A stretch of 27,378 nucleotides of DNA from UBA1450 sp964452355 (GCA_964452355.1 CAYVKV010000013.1:1-27378); one strand, 5' to 3'; positions 1-8,795 are shown, counted from the first letter of the stretch. The notes: generated by a model from the letters alone, not told the origin. Program-made: numbers and translations.

Positions 1-2
1 AA

Positions 3-1754
3 AAAACTTTTGGAAGGATTGCTCTCTATGAAATCAAAAAAGAATACAATACAAAAAAAATAAGGACCATGAATTTCCTTTCCCATCAAGAAGATACTTG
101 TGATTTTAGGTTCAACAAAAATAGTGACTCAAATTCTCAGATATATGTAAACAAGAAAGACTTAGATACTCTCCCGATTTTGCACAATTTTTCATTTGAT
201 ATGAAAAAAATGAGCGATTCATCATATGAACTCTTACTTCACAATAAACTATCCGGGCCAGTCGGCTTACTTTTTGCCGAAACTTATAATGAAGGGTGGA
301 AGATATATAGTTCAAACAATATTTTTGCAAAACCTTTAAAAAATATTAAACATTTCCCGGTAAATTGTTTCATGAATGCATGGATAATTCCTTCAAAATT
401 TGTACCGGATAATCAAGAGCTTTATCTGCGATATGAACCACAAACATATCTTTATTTTATCTTGTATGGATTTACGGGCTTATTAAGCATGTATGTAATC
501 CTCGTTATTTTATCATCAGAGTACGTATCTATTTTTTTAAAAACTAAATTAAATTTAAACAACCATAAAAAAAGAACACTTCCACTTCATATTACTACCC
601 TTGTTGTACCAGCACCTTTCTCAATGAGGAGAGGTGAAAAAGTCAAGCCATATCAATCTTTTCAATTTATTCAAAGTGGAGTGTTTACTATATTCATGAT
701 CATGACGCTTCTCATTTCTATTATATTACTAATAAATAGGATTTTTATACAAGCGTCATTAGGTAGTATGACTGTTTTTGGTACGGGAGCCATTTTGATC
801 ATACCGTATATATATTTCAAACTTAAGAGTAGGTTCTTCATTATTGGAGCGCTATTTTTTCTCATACTGTGTCCAGTATTTATCATTGCAAACAACAAAG
901 CGGTTGCCGAATCTTTGTCTGTATGGATTATCATATTTCTTATTCTCTTTGTAATGACCACTATTGTAGAATCGCTTTTCCCACACTATTCGAATGATTT
1001 TGATAATAACAAAAAATATATTATGAGAAACTATATCAATTTAGTTGGCTTGCTAAAGAAGTTTTTATTGTTCCTTCGAAAATATATTGCGCTTAAAATT
1101 CGGGACACTATCAAAAGAGGTTATTTTCAATCCTTAAGTAAATACTATATATTTTTTCAACTTATCAAATCATCTAAAAGAAGCAGTTATTCAATTGCAA
1201 ATCTGCGTAAAATAATAAAAGAAGCTGATATACCACTCAATAAAATCATTTTACATTTCATATATATGGTCGTTATTGCTGTATTCATTGGGATATTTTC
1301 ATACATCCATTACTTAAACGTTCAATATAGAGACAGATTGAGCAGAAATTTTCTTATCACCTCTATCAATCCTCCTGATGCAGCTCAAGCAAAACAAGTA
1401 AAATTAATTGGATATCATTTTGGGATAAAATCAGATGACTCATATAAAATTAATTCTAACCAAGGTTATATTACAGAAATAAAAAAATGGGATCAAGATA
1501 CTATCGAATTTATTGTACCTTTGTCTACTGATCCAGGTAAACTTAAAATATGGATAGAAAGACCGGTAGATGAGCTTCATCGAGAACAAGGCACGATAGT
1601 AAGTAACCCTGTTGTTTTGGGAGTGTATTCGAGATTTCTGATTTATCCGGAAACAACAGATACCCTGACTGATCGAATAGTAAAAAAAATAAAAAACTTC
1701 TCATTTTATAACTTAAATATGTTTAACTCCTACCTTTTCAAAACATATAAATAA
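3..1754 (+). CDS. C-terminal part of a large multi-membrane envelope protein with IPT/TIG-like tail (5' truncated by window)
   Basis: The frame is open to the left edge of the window. Codons 3-68 read KTFGRIALYEIKK and onward without a stop, so the ATG at 69 is probably internal and the gene starts outside. Numbering from that ATG, residues 1-122 are a beta-rich domain with ETYNEGWKIY and a WIIP motif, as seen before the last helix of YfhO-like and GT-C membrane proteins. A helix follows at about 126-150, four more at about 204-302, and one at about 400-420. Residues 430-540 start with TSINPPDAA and LIGYHFG and contain FIVPLSTDPGKL, which fits an IPT/TIG-like Ig fold outside the membrane. It lies 2 nt before the MurJ-type flippase gene. 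A role in surface glycan assembly is inferred; the catalytic part, if any, is not in the window. Confidence 0.75.
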   Translation, partial: KTFGRIALYEIKKEYNTKKIRTMNFLSHQEDTCDFRFNKNSDSNSQIYVNKKDLDTLPILHNFSFDMKKMSDSSYELLLHNKLSGPVGLLFAETYNEGWKIYSSNNIFAKPLKNIKHFPVNCFMNAWIIPSKFVPDNQELYLRYEPQTYLYFILYGFTGLLSMYVILVILSSEYVSIFLKTKLNLNNHKKRTLPLHITTLVVPAPFSMRRGEKVKPYQSFQFIQSGVFTIFMIMTLLISIILLINRIFIQASLGSMTVFGTGAILIIPYIYFKLKSRFFIIGALFFLILCPVFIIANNKAVAESLSVWIIIFLILFVMTTIVESLFPHYSNDFDNNKKYIMRNYINLVGLLKKFLLFLRKYIALKIRDTIKRGYFQSLSKYYIFFQLIKSSKRSSYSIANLRKIIKEADIPLNKIILHFIYMVVIAVFIGIFSYIHYLNVQYRDRLSRNFLITSINPPDAAQAKQVKLIGYHFGIKSDDSYKINSNQGYITEIKKWDQDTIEFIVPLSTDPGKLKIWIERPVDELHREQGTIVSNPVVLGVYSRFLIYPETTDTLTDRIVKKIKNFSFYNLNMFNSYLFKTYK

Positions 1755-1756
1755 TC

Positions 1757-3037
1757 ATGATTAAAAAAAGCATTGTAGTAACGGTAATTTTTATCGTTTC
1801 AACATGTATCCAACTATTGAGCCAGATCGTAGTAACGAGAATATTTGGCGCTCAGCTTGACCTTGATATTTTTCTTGCAGCAGTATCAATTCCCACGATT
1901 ATGGTGACGGTAATTTATGGCACTCTCAATCAAGCCTTCCTTCCATTATTTGGAGAGAAAAAGGTTAAAGATCCTCAAGGAGCAGACTCCTATTTTTTTT
2001 CTACTCTTCTCTATTTAGTAGGGGTCTCACTCATTTTTTCTTTCCTCCTAACTTTTTTTGCCAAACCGATTAGTTCAGCTTTATACGCTAGTAGGGGAGA
2101 GGAGTTTGTCCAAGCTGTTTCAATTCAAATGAATTACTTGTTCTATAGCTTTCCCTTGGCTGTAATTGCGACTCTCTTGGGTTCTTATTTTTATGTCCGC
2201 AAAATGTTCTACCGCTTTCCCTTGGCTCAGGCTTTGGGTAGTATGGCAAATCTAATTATCATTTTCATTTTGGGACCCATTATTGGTACTTGGTCGCTCA
2301 TAATTGCTTTTTTAATGAGCATTCTCATGCAAATTATTTTTGTAATTCCCAGATCAATTACAAAAATAGTATTAAAACCTATCAATCCTTTGCCGTTACT
2401 CATAGCATGGCTCCCACTTATTATCGGCTCGTTTGCAATAAGAAGTGATCCTATACTCATCCGTTCGTTTGGATCTCAACTTGCACCCGGTTACTTGGTG
2501 TATCTCAACCTTATTGCAAAAATTTTTTCTATTGCAACAGGAGTAATGACCGTAGGCATTCAGATAGTCCTTTTACCTCACTTAGTTGAATATATCAATA
2601 CAAATCAATACGAAAAAGCTATTCGTAATGTGAATAGGTCTAAAATAGTCGCGCTGGGTATTTCTCTTGTGGTAGCCTTCATCATCTCTCTTATCGCTCC
2701 TGTTGTAATTCCTTTTCTTTTTGTAGGCGGAAAATTCACATACCAAGATGCTCAGATAACGATATCGCTGATTCCTTTATTTATATTTCCGGCTATCGGC
2801 TGGGGTGTGGTGGAGGTCTTTTTTCAACCGCTTCTCGCTTTAAAAAAGCAGCTACCTGTAGGTATCCTCAACTTCTTTGCTTTTATAACCGCGTGGGGAG
2901 TAGCTACCGTGACGAACCGATATTTTGGTCCGCTTTCTGCAATCACATACGGTTTAATAACCTTATTACTAGTATGTATAATGGGAAGTGAAATTCTATG
3001 GCAAATCTACAGAAGAAAATTAAAGATAACATCTTAG
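1757..3037 (+). CDS. murJ: MurJ/MviN-type lipid flippase (MOP superfamily)
   Basis: Polytopic membrane protein of 426 residues. The N-terminus resembles MurJ: TCIQLLSQIVVTRIFG, then the LDIFLAA segment and IYGTLNQAFLPLF, matching the conserved first two helices of MviN (family D-x-F-x-x-A-F-x-x-P and the A-F-x-P-x-F segment). I count about 12 hydrophobic helices across the length. The family flips lipid-linked peptidoglycan precursor, and related members flip other polyprenyl-linked glycans. At 426 residues it is shorter than the usual 500 or so of MurJ, so two C-terminal helices may be missing, or it may serve another glycan. The ATG lies 2 nt after the previous stop and the end overlaps the next gene by 40 nt, so the three genes form one transcription unit. 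Confidence 0.82.
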   Translation: MIKKSIVVTVIFIVSTCIQLLSQIVVTRIFGAQLDLDIFLAAVSIPTIMVTVIYGTLNQAFLPLFGEKKVKDPQGADSYFFSTLLYLVGVSLIFSFLLTFFAKPISSALYASRGEEFVQAVSIQMNYLFYSFPLAVIATLLGSYFYVRKMFYRFPLAQALGSMANLIIIFILGPIIGTWSLIIAFLMSILMQIIFVIPRSITKIVLKPINPLPLLIAWLPLIIGSFAIRSDPILIRSFGSQLAPGYLVYLNLIAKIFSIATGVMTVGIQIVLLPHLVEYINTNQYEKAIRNVNRSKIVALGISLVVAFIISLIAPVVIPFLFVGGKFTYQDAQITISLIPLFIFPAIGWGVVEVFFQPLLALKKQLPVGILNFFAFITAWGVATVTNRYFGPLSAITYGLITLLLVCIMGSEILWQIYRRKLKITS

Positions 3038-4362
3038 TAATTATTCTTTTCGTAAGTATTACTTTTCTGTATTTTCATAGAGTGCCGGAACTGTTTACTT
3101 TCGACATCGATACCGAATACCAGACTCTCTACGCGCAGACTCTTTTGGACAACTTTCATATCATCTGGATCGGAGTGAGCGCCGGAAGTACTGGGTTTTA
3201 TCTCGGACCAGGCTTAGTTTATCTGACTGCTTTTTTGTTATGGTTATCGCAGAGCGATCCAGCAATTTTAGGATACTTTTCCGCAGGCATTGGGTTACTC
3301 ACTGCGGCAAGCCTCTCCTTTGTAACTAAACATTTGTACGACAAACAAACCGCATTCAATGCAGTTTTGATATACGGATTTTCGTCGTTTATCAGTCACT
3401 ACCATCACACATACTGGCCAATTTTTGTGCCGTTTATTGCTCTTTGGTTATTTTTCTCCCTTGCAAAAGGAAAAAATGATACACGCTGGTTAATATTCTC
3501 TTCTGTATTAATAGGAACTGCATTTCACGTTCATTTATCGCTTTTGATTTTTATTCCATTTATTGTCTGGTCATTCATTACATTACGAAAAAGAATTGAT
3601 AGAACAACATGGACCTTCTCAATTTTCGGATTCCTACTCATTATTTCACCTCTCATTTTTTTTGATCTCGTACACAAATTTACAAACATACTTACGCCAG
3701 TTCGCATGCTTAAAGCATTGGGTCAAGGCCAGTCTCCTGCGATACTTGACAACGTACGCCTACTTATAAACTCAGTAGACAACATTTGGTGGTGGAGTAA
3801 TGAACGAACTTTTCTTCCCACGCTTATGGTAACGTTAGTTACGATTATCGCGCTGATTGTTCTTACATCAAATAGAAAAAAATATCCAAATAATCTGCTC
3901 CTTAACATTATTGTTGTATTCATCTTTCTTTTTTCCTTTTACCCGGGACCTATTCAAGAATACTATGCAGTGTTATTGTTTCCATTTGTAGCTTTATCTG
4001 GAGCAATTCTCCTTCGTAAACTGCCGTTTTCACTTTGGGTATTTTTTTCTGGAAGTTATGTATTACTCAATATTTACACAACTGTTTCATATACAAATCC
4101 ACGCGGATTAATGACTAAAAAAGATTTAATATCGAACGTTTCAAGTCAATTAACTACAGATTACTACTTAGATTTTGACGGAGATATCGATTCCGAAGGA
4201 TGGAGATATCTTTTTGAGGTTTATGGTAAAAGACCTGCACAAAGCAAGGCTGATTCTATGTTTGGATGGTTATATCAAGAAAAAATTTCAGATATAAAAC
4301 CTCAAATGAAAGTAACTGTCATAAAAAGTCGAGAAGGTTTATACCGTGTGGTTATCGAGTGA
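2998..4362 (+). CDS. GT-C fold membrane glycosyltransferase (GT39/PMT-like)
   Basis: 454 residues with about 11 hydrophobic helices. After helix 1 comes an acidic first loop, FTFDIDTEYQ, the usual place of the GT-C catalytic or metal-binding acidic residues, followed by STGFYLGPGLVYLTAF, typical of ArnT/PMT-like proteins in Patescibacteria. The family uses polyprenyl-phosphate sugars and transfers to lipid or protein on the outer face of the membrane. The C-terminal ~70 residues are soluble. The start overlaps the flippase gene by 40 nt in another frame, with GGAAG about 7 nt before the ATG, so translational coupling is likely. The 3' end overlaps the convergent gene by 11 nt. Donor and acceptor cannot be read from sequence. 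Confidence 0.75.
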   Translation: MANLQKKIKDNILVIILFVSITFLYFHRVPELFTFDIDTEYQTLYAQTLLDNFHIIWIGVSAGSTGFYLGPGLVYLTAFLLWLSQSDPAILGYFSAGIGLLTAASLSFVTKHLYDKQTAFNAVLIYGFSSFISHYHHTYWPIFVPFIALWLFFSLAKGKNDTRWLIFSSVLIGTAFHVHLSLLIFIPFIVWSFITLRKRIDRTTWTFSIFGFLLIISPLIFFDLVHKFTNILTPVRMLKALGQGQSPAILDNVRLLINSVDNIWWWSNERTFLPTLMVTLVTIIALIVLTSNRKKYPNNLLLNIIVVFIFLFSFYPGPIQEYYAVLLFPFVALSGAILLRKLPFSLWVFFSGSYVLLNIYTTVSYTNPRGLMTKKDLISNVSSQLTTDYYLDFDGDIDSEGWRYLFEVYGKRPAQSKADSMFGWLYQEKISDIKPQMKVTVIKSREGLYRVVIE

Positions 4363-5608
4363 CATGCCACCATGGCTCAATCCAATAAAAAGATACCATT
4401 ACCACAAACTGTATGAGAAGAAGTAATAATATCACATACTGCAATTTTCTATTTTGAGATGCTGAGGCTATTCCGGCTGCGTAAGGAAAAATAATAGCCA
4501 TAACGTAAGTGAGTCGTGCTGCTGAATAATGAAGAGTAATAAGGTTCAAATAGACGTAAATAGCAAGAAGACTTATTCCAGCAGATGAGATGAGAAGCCC
4601 ATTCAGAAGATTCTTCTTTCCGAGTCGATATAACCCATATAAGCTCAGTGGCAAAAGTAAAAATCCCAAACACCAAAGAACAAATGCTTTTTTATGAAAT
4701 GGCACAAATGGAGTAATCGCATTGTGTCCATCAGTCCAAAAACTATTCCATGCACCGCCCCATAAAGAGTAATACTGTGCTTTATGAATATCTAGATTGG
4801 TGATCCAGTCAAGACGATAAAAAAAATCAGGACCATGATAATATTCTTTTGTGGTAAGCGCTCGAGCTACATTTGATGGCCCGATTGCTGTTTGCGATCG
4901 TTGAATTATTGGATAAATCGCAAGCATCATGATGACCCCGACGATAAGTCCAAAAAGAGTCAGTTTTACTCTTTGTTTGGCGTTCTTAAAGAACACCATA
5001 ACCCCTGCTACAATCGTAACTGGGATAATGGTAATGATGGAGACCTTTGTCCAATACCCGAGGATAAAACAAACCATGAACAAAAGAACATAATAAATCT
5101 GCCGCTTAAATACTGTTTCTTGTACAAGGAAGATCAATGTAACCAGTGCAGAAATTATCCAGAATGTGCTCAACATTTCATTCCCAAGCATTGGTGGAAA
5201 AATATTGAGCATAGGAAGCGCTGCAAGTGCGAATATCCCAATAAATACTTGATTCCTATTTTTAAAAAGCTTCCAAAATCCAACACCAGCCATGCCAATG
5301 GTCATCCACATGACAAATGTATTCATGTATTGGGCAATCTTCCAAGACCCACCGGCAATCTTCATGACCGCTGCCGCAAGAAAGTAATACAAAGGAGATT
5401 GATGAGTTTCCCACCCAAGGTTCACGGAGGGAGTAATCCAATTTTGGTACACATACTTGATGTAATAGAGATGACCACTTCCGTCAAATCCATGTAAAGG
5501 CTCATACAATGACACATTGTGAAATGCAAGAGTAAAAGAAGCACCTATAACAAATATCAGCAGCATCAAACTGCCTATCTGAAGAATATTTTTATACTTA
5601 ATACCCAT
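4352..5608 (-). CDS. GT-C fold membrane glycosyltransferase (GT39/PMT-like)
   Basis: 418 residues. Helix 1 (about 12-30) is followed by the loop HGFDGSGHLYYIKYV and then ETHQSPLYYFLAA, the two hallmark segments of GT-C/PMT_2 proteins (acidic first loop, then H-x-P-L-Y-Y before helix 2). About ten further helices follow, ending in a short polar tail after WIEPWW. It likely transfers a sugar from a polyprenyl-phosphate donor outside the cell membrane. The start is supported by a -10 (TAAGAT) 6 nt before the ATG. It is divergent from the GT2 gene at 5664 with only 55 bp between starts, and convergent with the previous GT-C gene with an 11 nt overlap of coding ends. A long open frame on the opposite strand here is a shadow. 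Confidence 0.78.
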   Translation of the reverse strand: MGIKYKNILQIGSLMLLIFVIGASFTLAFHNVSLYEPLHGFDGSGHLYYIKYVYQNWITPSVNLGWETHQSPLYYFLAAAVMKIAGGSWKIAQYMNTFVMWMTIGMAGVGFWKLFKNRNQVFIGIFALAALPMLNIFPPMLGNEMLSTFWIISALVTLIFLVQETVFKRQIYYVLLFMVCFILGYWTKVSIITIIPVTIVAGVMVFFKNAKQRVKLTLFGLIVGVIMMLAIYPIIQRSQTAIGPSNVARALTTKEYYHGPDFFYRLDWITNLDIHKAQYYSLWGGAWNSFWTDGHNAITPFVPFHKKAFVLWCLGFLLLPLSLYGLYRLGKKNLLNGLLISSAGISLLAIYVYLNLITLHYSAARLTYVMAIIFPYAAGIASASQNRKLQYVILLLLLIQFVVMVSFYWIEPWWHVTR

Positions 5609-5644
5609 ACGAGTATCTTACGTCATGTTTAACATAAAATGCAA
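5609..5644 (-). promoter_or_regulatory. Promoter of GT-C gene at 5608, leaderless type
   Basis: On the minus strand TTGCAT (5644-5639), an 18 nt spacer and TAAGAT (5620-5615) lie 6 nt before the ATG at 5608. Transcription should start at about the ATG. It overlaps the divergent promoter of the gene at 5664. Confidence 0.55.
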
Positions 5645-5663
5645 TCCATGTATAATCTCACAT
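5629..5663 (+). promoter_or_regulatory. Promoter of GT2 gene, leaderless type
   Basis: TTAACA (5629-5634), a 16 nt spacer and a consensus TATAAT (5651-5656) lie 7 nt before ATG 5664. This places the +1 at the start codon and decides the start against the upstream in-frame ATG at 5625, which would lie upstream of the -10. Confidence 0.65.
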
Positions 5664-6443
5664 ATGCATACAATCACCGCAATCATCCCTGCCCATAATG
5701 AAGCGCTCAATATTGAACGGTGTATAAAAAGCCTTTTGTGGTGTGATAAAGTCCAGGTTCTTTGGATGGGGGATGATCAAACAGGCAAACTATCACAATC
5801 GCTTGGTGCTCAAGTTATTGAAATGAATAAAGGTGCAGATCCAAACTTTATCTCGGTACAAAAAAATATTAATTGGGCGATAGACCATGCAACGACAGAT
5901 TGGATGATTCGAGTTGACGCTGACGAAGTAGTTACAGTAAAGCTCAAAGATGAAATAGAGAGTATGTTATCCATCGACCAAAGTCTATCGTCCATTGTCT
6001 CACCTGTCGCATATGGCGTTCCTCGGAGCCAATATTTCATGGGTGATTTCTTGAAAGGTGGCGACTGGGCATATGACCGATTGGTGCGACTTTTTCAACC
6101 AAAATATGCACGGTTTGATCCAATAGTTGAAGTTCATGAACAATTCAAAGTAGATGGAATGATTGGGTATCTGAAAAATCCACTTCTTCATTATTCTCAC
6201 CCAACACTAAGCGACGCAATTCGGAAATTCAATGTATACACGACAATGGAGGCAAAGCAATTGCATGAATCATACCAAACTGCTTTCATAAAAATGATTT
6301 TCCAGCCTGCATATGTTTTTGCTCGGTGGATGATCTGGCACAAAGGGTATAAAGATGGTACGCGGGGAGTGATCGCAGGATTCCTTCGAGGATTCTATGA
6401 CTTTTTACTGTATGCAAAATATTTGATTCTCATGAAAAAATAA
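5664..6443 (+). CDS. Family 2 glycosyltransferase (WaaE/KdtX-like)
   Basis: About 259 residues from MHTITAIIPAHNE. The N-terminal GT-A fold shows IIPAHNEALNIERCIKSL, a nucleotide-binding segment where WaaE-like proteins usually have DSGSTDKT (here MGDDQTGK), and the DxD-type motif VDADEVV that binds the metal and NDP-sugar. The middle has a WAYDRLVRLF-like segment, and the C-terminus ends in a basic amphipathic region (KYLILMKK). The family transfers a sugar from an activated nucleotide donor at the inner face of the membrane. It stands alone with its own promoter next to the GT-C genes and probably contributes to the same surface glycan. The start was moved from 5625 to 5664 because the -10 element lies between them. 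Confidence 0.85.
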   Translation: MHTITAIIPAHNEALNIERCIKSLLWCDKVQVLWMGDDQTGKLSQSLGAQVIEMNKGADPNFISVQKNINWAIDHATTDWMIRVDADEVVTVKLKDEIESMLSIDQSLSSIVSPVAYGVPRSQYFMGDFLKGGDWAYDRLVRLFQPKYARFDPIVEVHEQFKVDGMIGYLKNPLLHYSHPTLSDAIRKFNVYTTMEAKQLHESYQTAFIKMIFQPAYVFARWMIWHKGYKDGTRGVIAGFLRGFYDFLLYAKYLILMKK

Positions 6444-6481
6444 CGTATCGCTTACGACTTTTAAACCATTAAAATTTTTGC

Positions 6482-6493
6482 TATAGTGAGTGT
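6482..6493 (+). promoter_or_regulatory. -10 element of secreted-protein gene, leaderless type
   Basis: TATAGT (6482-6487) is 6 nt before ATG 6494. No clear -35 and no Shine-Dalgarno sequence are visible. Confidence 0.5.
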
Positions 6494-6886
6494 ATGAAAA
6501 ATAGTATCATTTTATTGAGTTTGTTCATCTTTTCTTTTGTAATGGCCCCTCAAGTCACCTATGCAGCAGCCAAAAAATCAAGTTTCCCCATAGGAGTATC
6601 CGCAAAAGCAAGTAAAGATAAAACATCTATTACCGCAACCTTTAGCAATCTCAAAGGCGTGACCAGCATATCCTACATCCTCAGTTATGATACAAATGGT
6701 AAGTCGGAAGGCGCGGTTGGTACTATCAAGCCCAAAAACTCAAAGCCCATTTCTCGAAAACTTTTGCTTGGAACGTGCTCATCGGGTGTATGTCGATATC
6801 ATAAAAATATTACAAAAGCTACCCTCGAAGTGACGGTCAAAACAAAAAAAGGCTCATCGAGCAAAACGTTTCCCATAAAAATATAG
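6494..6886 (+). CDS. Small secreted protein with a Cys pair, unknown function
   Basis: 130 residues. Residues 1-24 are a signal peptide: MKNS, a hydrophobic core IILLSLFIFSFVM, then TYAAA with a likely signal peptidase I site near A24. The mature part of about 105 residues is basic (many Lys, Ser, Thr) with alternating hydrophobic residues as in a beta-sandwich. C95 and C100 sit in LGTCSSGVCRYHKN, a CX4C arrangement that could form a disulfide outside the membrane. I do not recognise a named family. Small secreted proteins of this type are common in Patescibacteria, and a surface or cell-wall role is only inferred. It has its own -10 and lies tail to tail with the methyltransferase gene. Confidence 0.75.
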   Translation: MKNSIILLSLFIFSFVMAPQVTYAAAKKSSFPIGVSAKASKDKTSITATFSNLKGVTSISYILSYDTNGKSEGAVGTIKPKNSKPISRKLLLGTCSSGVCRYHKNITKATLEVTVKTKKGSSSKTFPIKI

Positions 6887-6936
6887 TCTCCGAATATACT
6901 TCCAATCGTAAATACACATTGACTCCTGTTTTATGT

Positions 6937-7707
6937 TTATCGTGTATTGTTCACTGTTTTTCTCACCCCAACAATGAGAGTAAGTCCCAATGGAAGTCCT
7001 CCAATCATCTCTTCAAGTTGAAGTATCTTGTCAAGAATAGTTCGAACTGATCTGCTTACTCGTGAGCTGCTGTATCTCATATTTTCATTAATAGGCTTAT
7101 GGAGGATTTTTTCAAACAGAAAATAGAGGTAAAACCCAACGATATTCCATTGGGTGAGGAACTCAATCGTGTATCCTTTTTTAATGGCAGAATATATATG
7201 TTCTTTCAACATGCCTAGATCATATCTCCTATGATGTCCCCATTTTTCATCACGCTTTCCATAGAGATATGAATGTGCAGGTACGGTGATAAGCATCATG
7301 CCACCAGGCTTTACAAAGGACCACAGATTTTTGATCGCCAACACGTCATCTTTTATGTGCTCAATCACATCACTTGCCAATACAATATCATATTCCTGAT
7401 TTCCCTTGAGTTTTGTGATATCACCTTGTGAAATGCGTTCATTTTTCAATTCCGGATCCTTTATCATATTTACCACGTTCTGATTTTCAAGGTCAAATCC
7501 CGCAACTTCAAACCCTTTTGCCTTGAAAAACTTCAAGAAAAGTCCATTTCCCGCCCCAACATCGAGGAATTTCACTTTCCGATCAATAGAATCTATAGAG
7601 TTATGAATTTTAGAATAAATAAACCGAGCTAAATTTGTGATCCTAAGATCATAGGAAGTCGCGGAGAGGTGTTTTTGTTGCGAGTTGAGATCATGATCTG
7701 CTTTCAT
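6937..7707 (-). CDS. Class I SAM-dependent methyltransferase
   Basis: About 256 residues from MKADHDLNSQQ. Motif I is FLDVGAGNGLFLKFF (SAM-binding glycine loop), followed by the acidic residue after strand 2 (GFDLEN), then GDITKL, and motif post-II/IV DIVLASDVIEHIKDD with GGMMLITVPAH. The segment YGKRDEKWGHHRRYD is common in methyltransferases near glycan gene clusters. The C-terminus has a hydrophobic patch (NIVGFYLYFLFE) that may touch the membrane. The substrate is unknown; methylation of a sugar or polyprenyl-linked intermediate fits the context. I chose 7707 over the frame's first ATG at 7794 because the longer form would run through the promoter and start of the divergent gene at 7752. 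GGAG lies 6 nt before this ATG. Confidence 0.85.
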   Translation of the reverse strand: MKADHDLNSQQKHLSATSYDLRITNLARFIYSKIHNSIDSIDRKVKFLDVGAGNGLFLKFFKAKGFEVAGFDLENQNVVNMIKDPELKNERISQGDITKLKGNQEYDIVLASDVIEHIKDDVLAIKNLWSFVKPGGMMLITVPAHSYLYGKRDEKWGHHRRYDLGMLKEHIYSAIKKGYTIEFLTQWNIVGFYLYFLFEKILHKPINENMRYSSSRVSRSVRTILDKILQLEEMIGGLPLGLTLIVGVRKTVNNTR

Positions 7708-7738
7708 ATGTGGCTCCAATTCTACAAAAATTTTGAAG

Positions 7739-7751
7739 TATAATCTATACC
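7739..7751 (+). promoter_or_regulatory. -10 element of orphan gene, leaderless type
   Basis: Consensus TATAAT (7739-7744) ends 7 nt before ATG 7752. No convincing -35 is seen; the region is shared with the divergent methyltransferase gene. Confidence 0.55.
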
Positions 7752-8768
7752 ATGTCTGACTCAGAACCATTTGGTCAAACAGGTGCAATAACACATGAGT
7801 CCCTCCCTAAAATTCCAAATCCTTGGGACGATGAGTACGACGTCGCAGATTTACCTACTTATATTGATATCCTCTCTCAAGTTAATCCTATTGGAATTGG
7901 AATGAGAGCATCGATTCCTACTGCTGAAGTATACAAAGCTCAAAATCATCAAGATTATATTGGTCTGACAGAGAGCCAATTAGATGAAGCAGTTCCCAAG
8001 TTTATACATGCATGCCTAGCAGAAATGAATCAATATGAAACTATTTCAAGAGAATCATCCAAGATCCGACTTGAAAAACTGAGAAAAATTGCACCAAATA
8101 TAAAAGTAATTCTCGATAGATCTGCGCCTGGCGATTACTATCATTTATTTAAAGATGACCGAATGAAGGATGTGCCTGCAACAAGAGGAGCCGACCGACT
8201 TCGCTCAGATCAAGCTGCGATATTGGCAATCGTAATCGCAGGTATAAATCAAGGTTGGGAAGAAGATGATCTACTGCTTTTTTTAGACAAGCACGTGTTG
8301 ACAAACGATGATCCAAAACTAAATGCGCTCCAAGATAAGGCAAAAGCTGCTATCCGAGAATCAGGTATTCGAATAGCATATAGTGGCAGACCCGATGAGG
8401 CACTGGCGATCGATGCGGTACTCCATCAGAGACATATTTTTATTCCAAAAGAAAATGTTGATATATTACCACCAGAAGAAGTTGATAATACACTTGACCA
8501 AAATAGACAATTCAAGGAATATCTAGCAAAGAATTTAAAGGCAGGAGAGTCGTATATAGAGCCAACGAACATTCAGGGTATCCGAAGTATGAGAATGGCT
8601 GAAAAACATTCAATGATTCCCCCGAAAAGAAAGGGCTATGTATATGCAATGCCAACTAACACTGATGTTCAAGCAGTGCAATATCGCTCAAACGAAATAA
8701 AAGGAGCCTTATATTACTGGCTAACTGGTCAGGCATCTTCCGTACCCGCTCCACATGAGGTGATTTGA
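7752..8768 (+). CDS. Orphan soluble acidic protein, unknown function
   Basis: 338 residues with no signal peptide or membrane helix, so it is probably cytoplasmic. I do not recognise a family. Residues 1-35 are acidic and Pro-rich and look disordered (PNPWDDEYDVADLP). The middle, about 70-220, appears mostly helical, with several charged amphipathic stretches (LTESQLDEAVPKFIHACLAEM, then SRESSKIRLEKLRKIAP, and GWEEDDLLLFLDKHV). The C-terminal part has basic patches (MIPPKRKGYVYAMP). The gene has a consensus -10 and sits alone between a methyltransferase and gmd genes on the other strand. Codon use looks like that of its neighbours. Evidence that it is real: length, a promoter at the correct distance, and no overlap with a better candidate. 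Confidence 0.7.
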   Translation: MSDSEPFGQTGAITHESLPKIPNPWDDEYDVADLPTYIDILSQVNPIGIGMRASIPTAEVYKAQNHQDYIGLTESQLDEAVPKFIHACLAEMNQYETISRESSKIRLEKLRKIAPNIKVILDRSAPGDYYHLFKDDRMKDVPATRGADRLRSDQAAILAIVIAGINQGWEEDDLLLFLDKHVLTNDDPKLNALQDKAKAAIRESGIRIAYSGRPDEALAIDAVLHQRHIFIPKENVDILPPEEVDNTLDQNRQFKEYLAKNLKAGESYIEPTNIQGIRSMRMAEKHSMIPPKRKGYVYAMPTNTDVQAVQYRSNEIKGALYYWLTGQASSVPAPHEVI

Positions 8769-8795
8769 TAAAAATCGAAGAATTTATAGTATCAA

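Noticed and set aside
1..63. End of an upstream gene in frame 1 (ending TAA at 61-63) followed by a new gene at ATG 69
   Set aside because: The frame of the 69-1754 gene is itself open to position 3 and reads as plausible protein (TFGRIALYEIKKE), so the gene simply continues out of the window and the frame-1 stretch is a shadow.
4892..5497. 201-residue open frame on the plus strand
   Set aside because: It lies fully antisense to the GT-C gene at 4352-5608, is rich in His, Cys, Asn and Pro in a non-protein-like way and has no promoter; it is a shadow.
6911..6948. Inverted repeat AATACAC / GTGTATT as a terminator between 6886 and 6937
   Set aside because: Only 7 bp with a 24 nt loop, AT-rich and with no T-tract directly after either arm.
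7708..7794. N-terminal extension of the methyltransferase to ATG 7794
   Set aside because: It would run over the -10 and first codons of the divergent gene at 7752, and a GGAG-preceded ATG exists at 7707.
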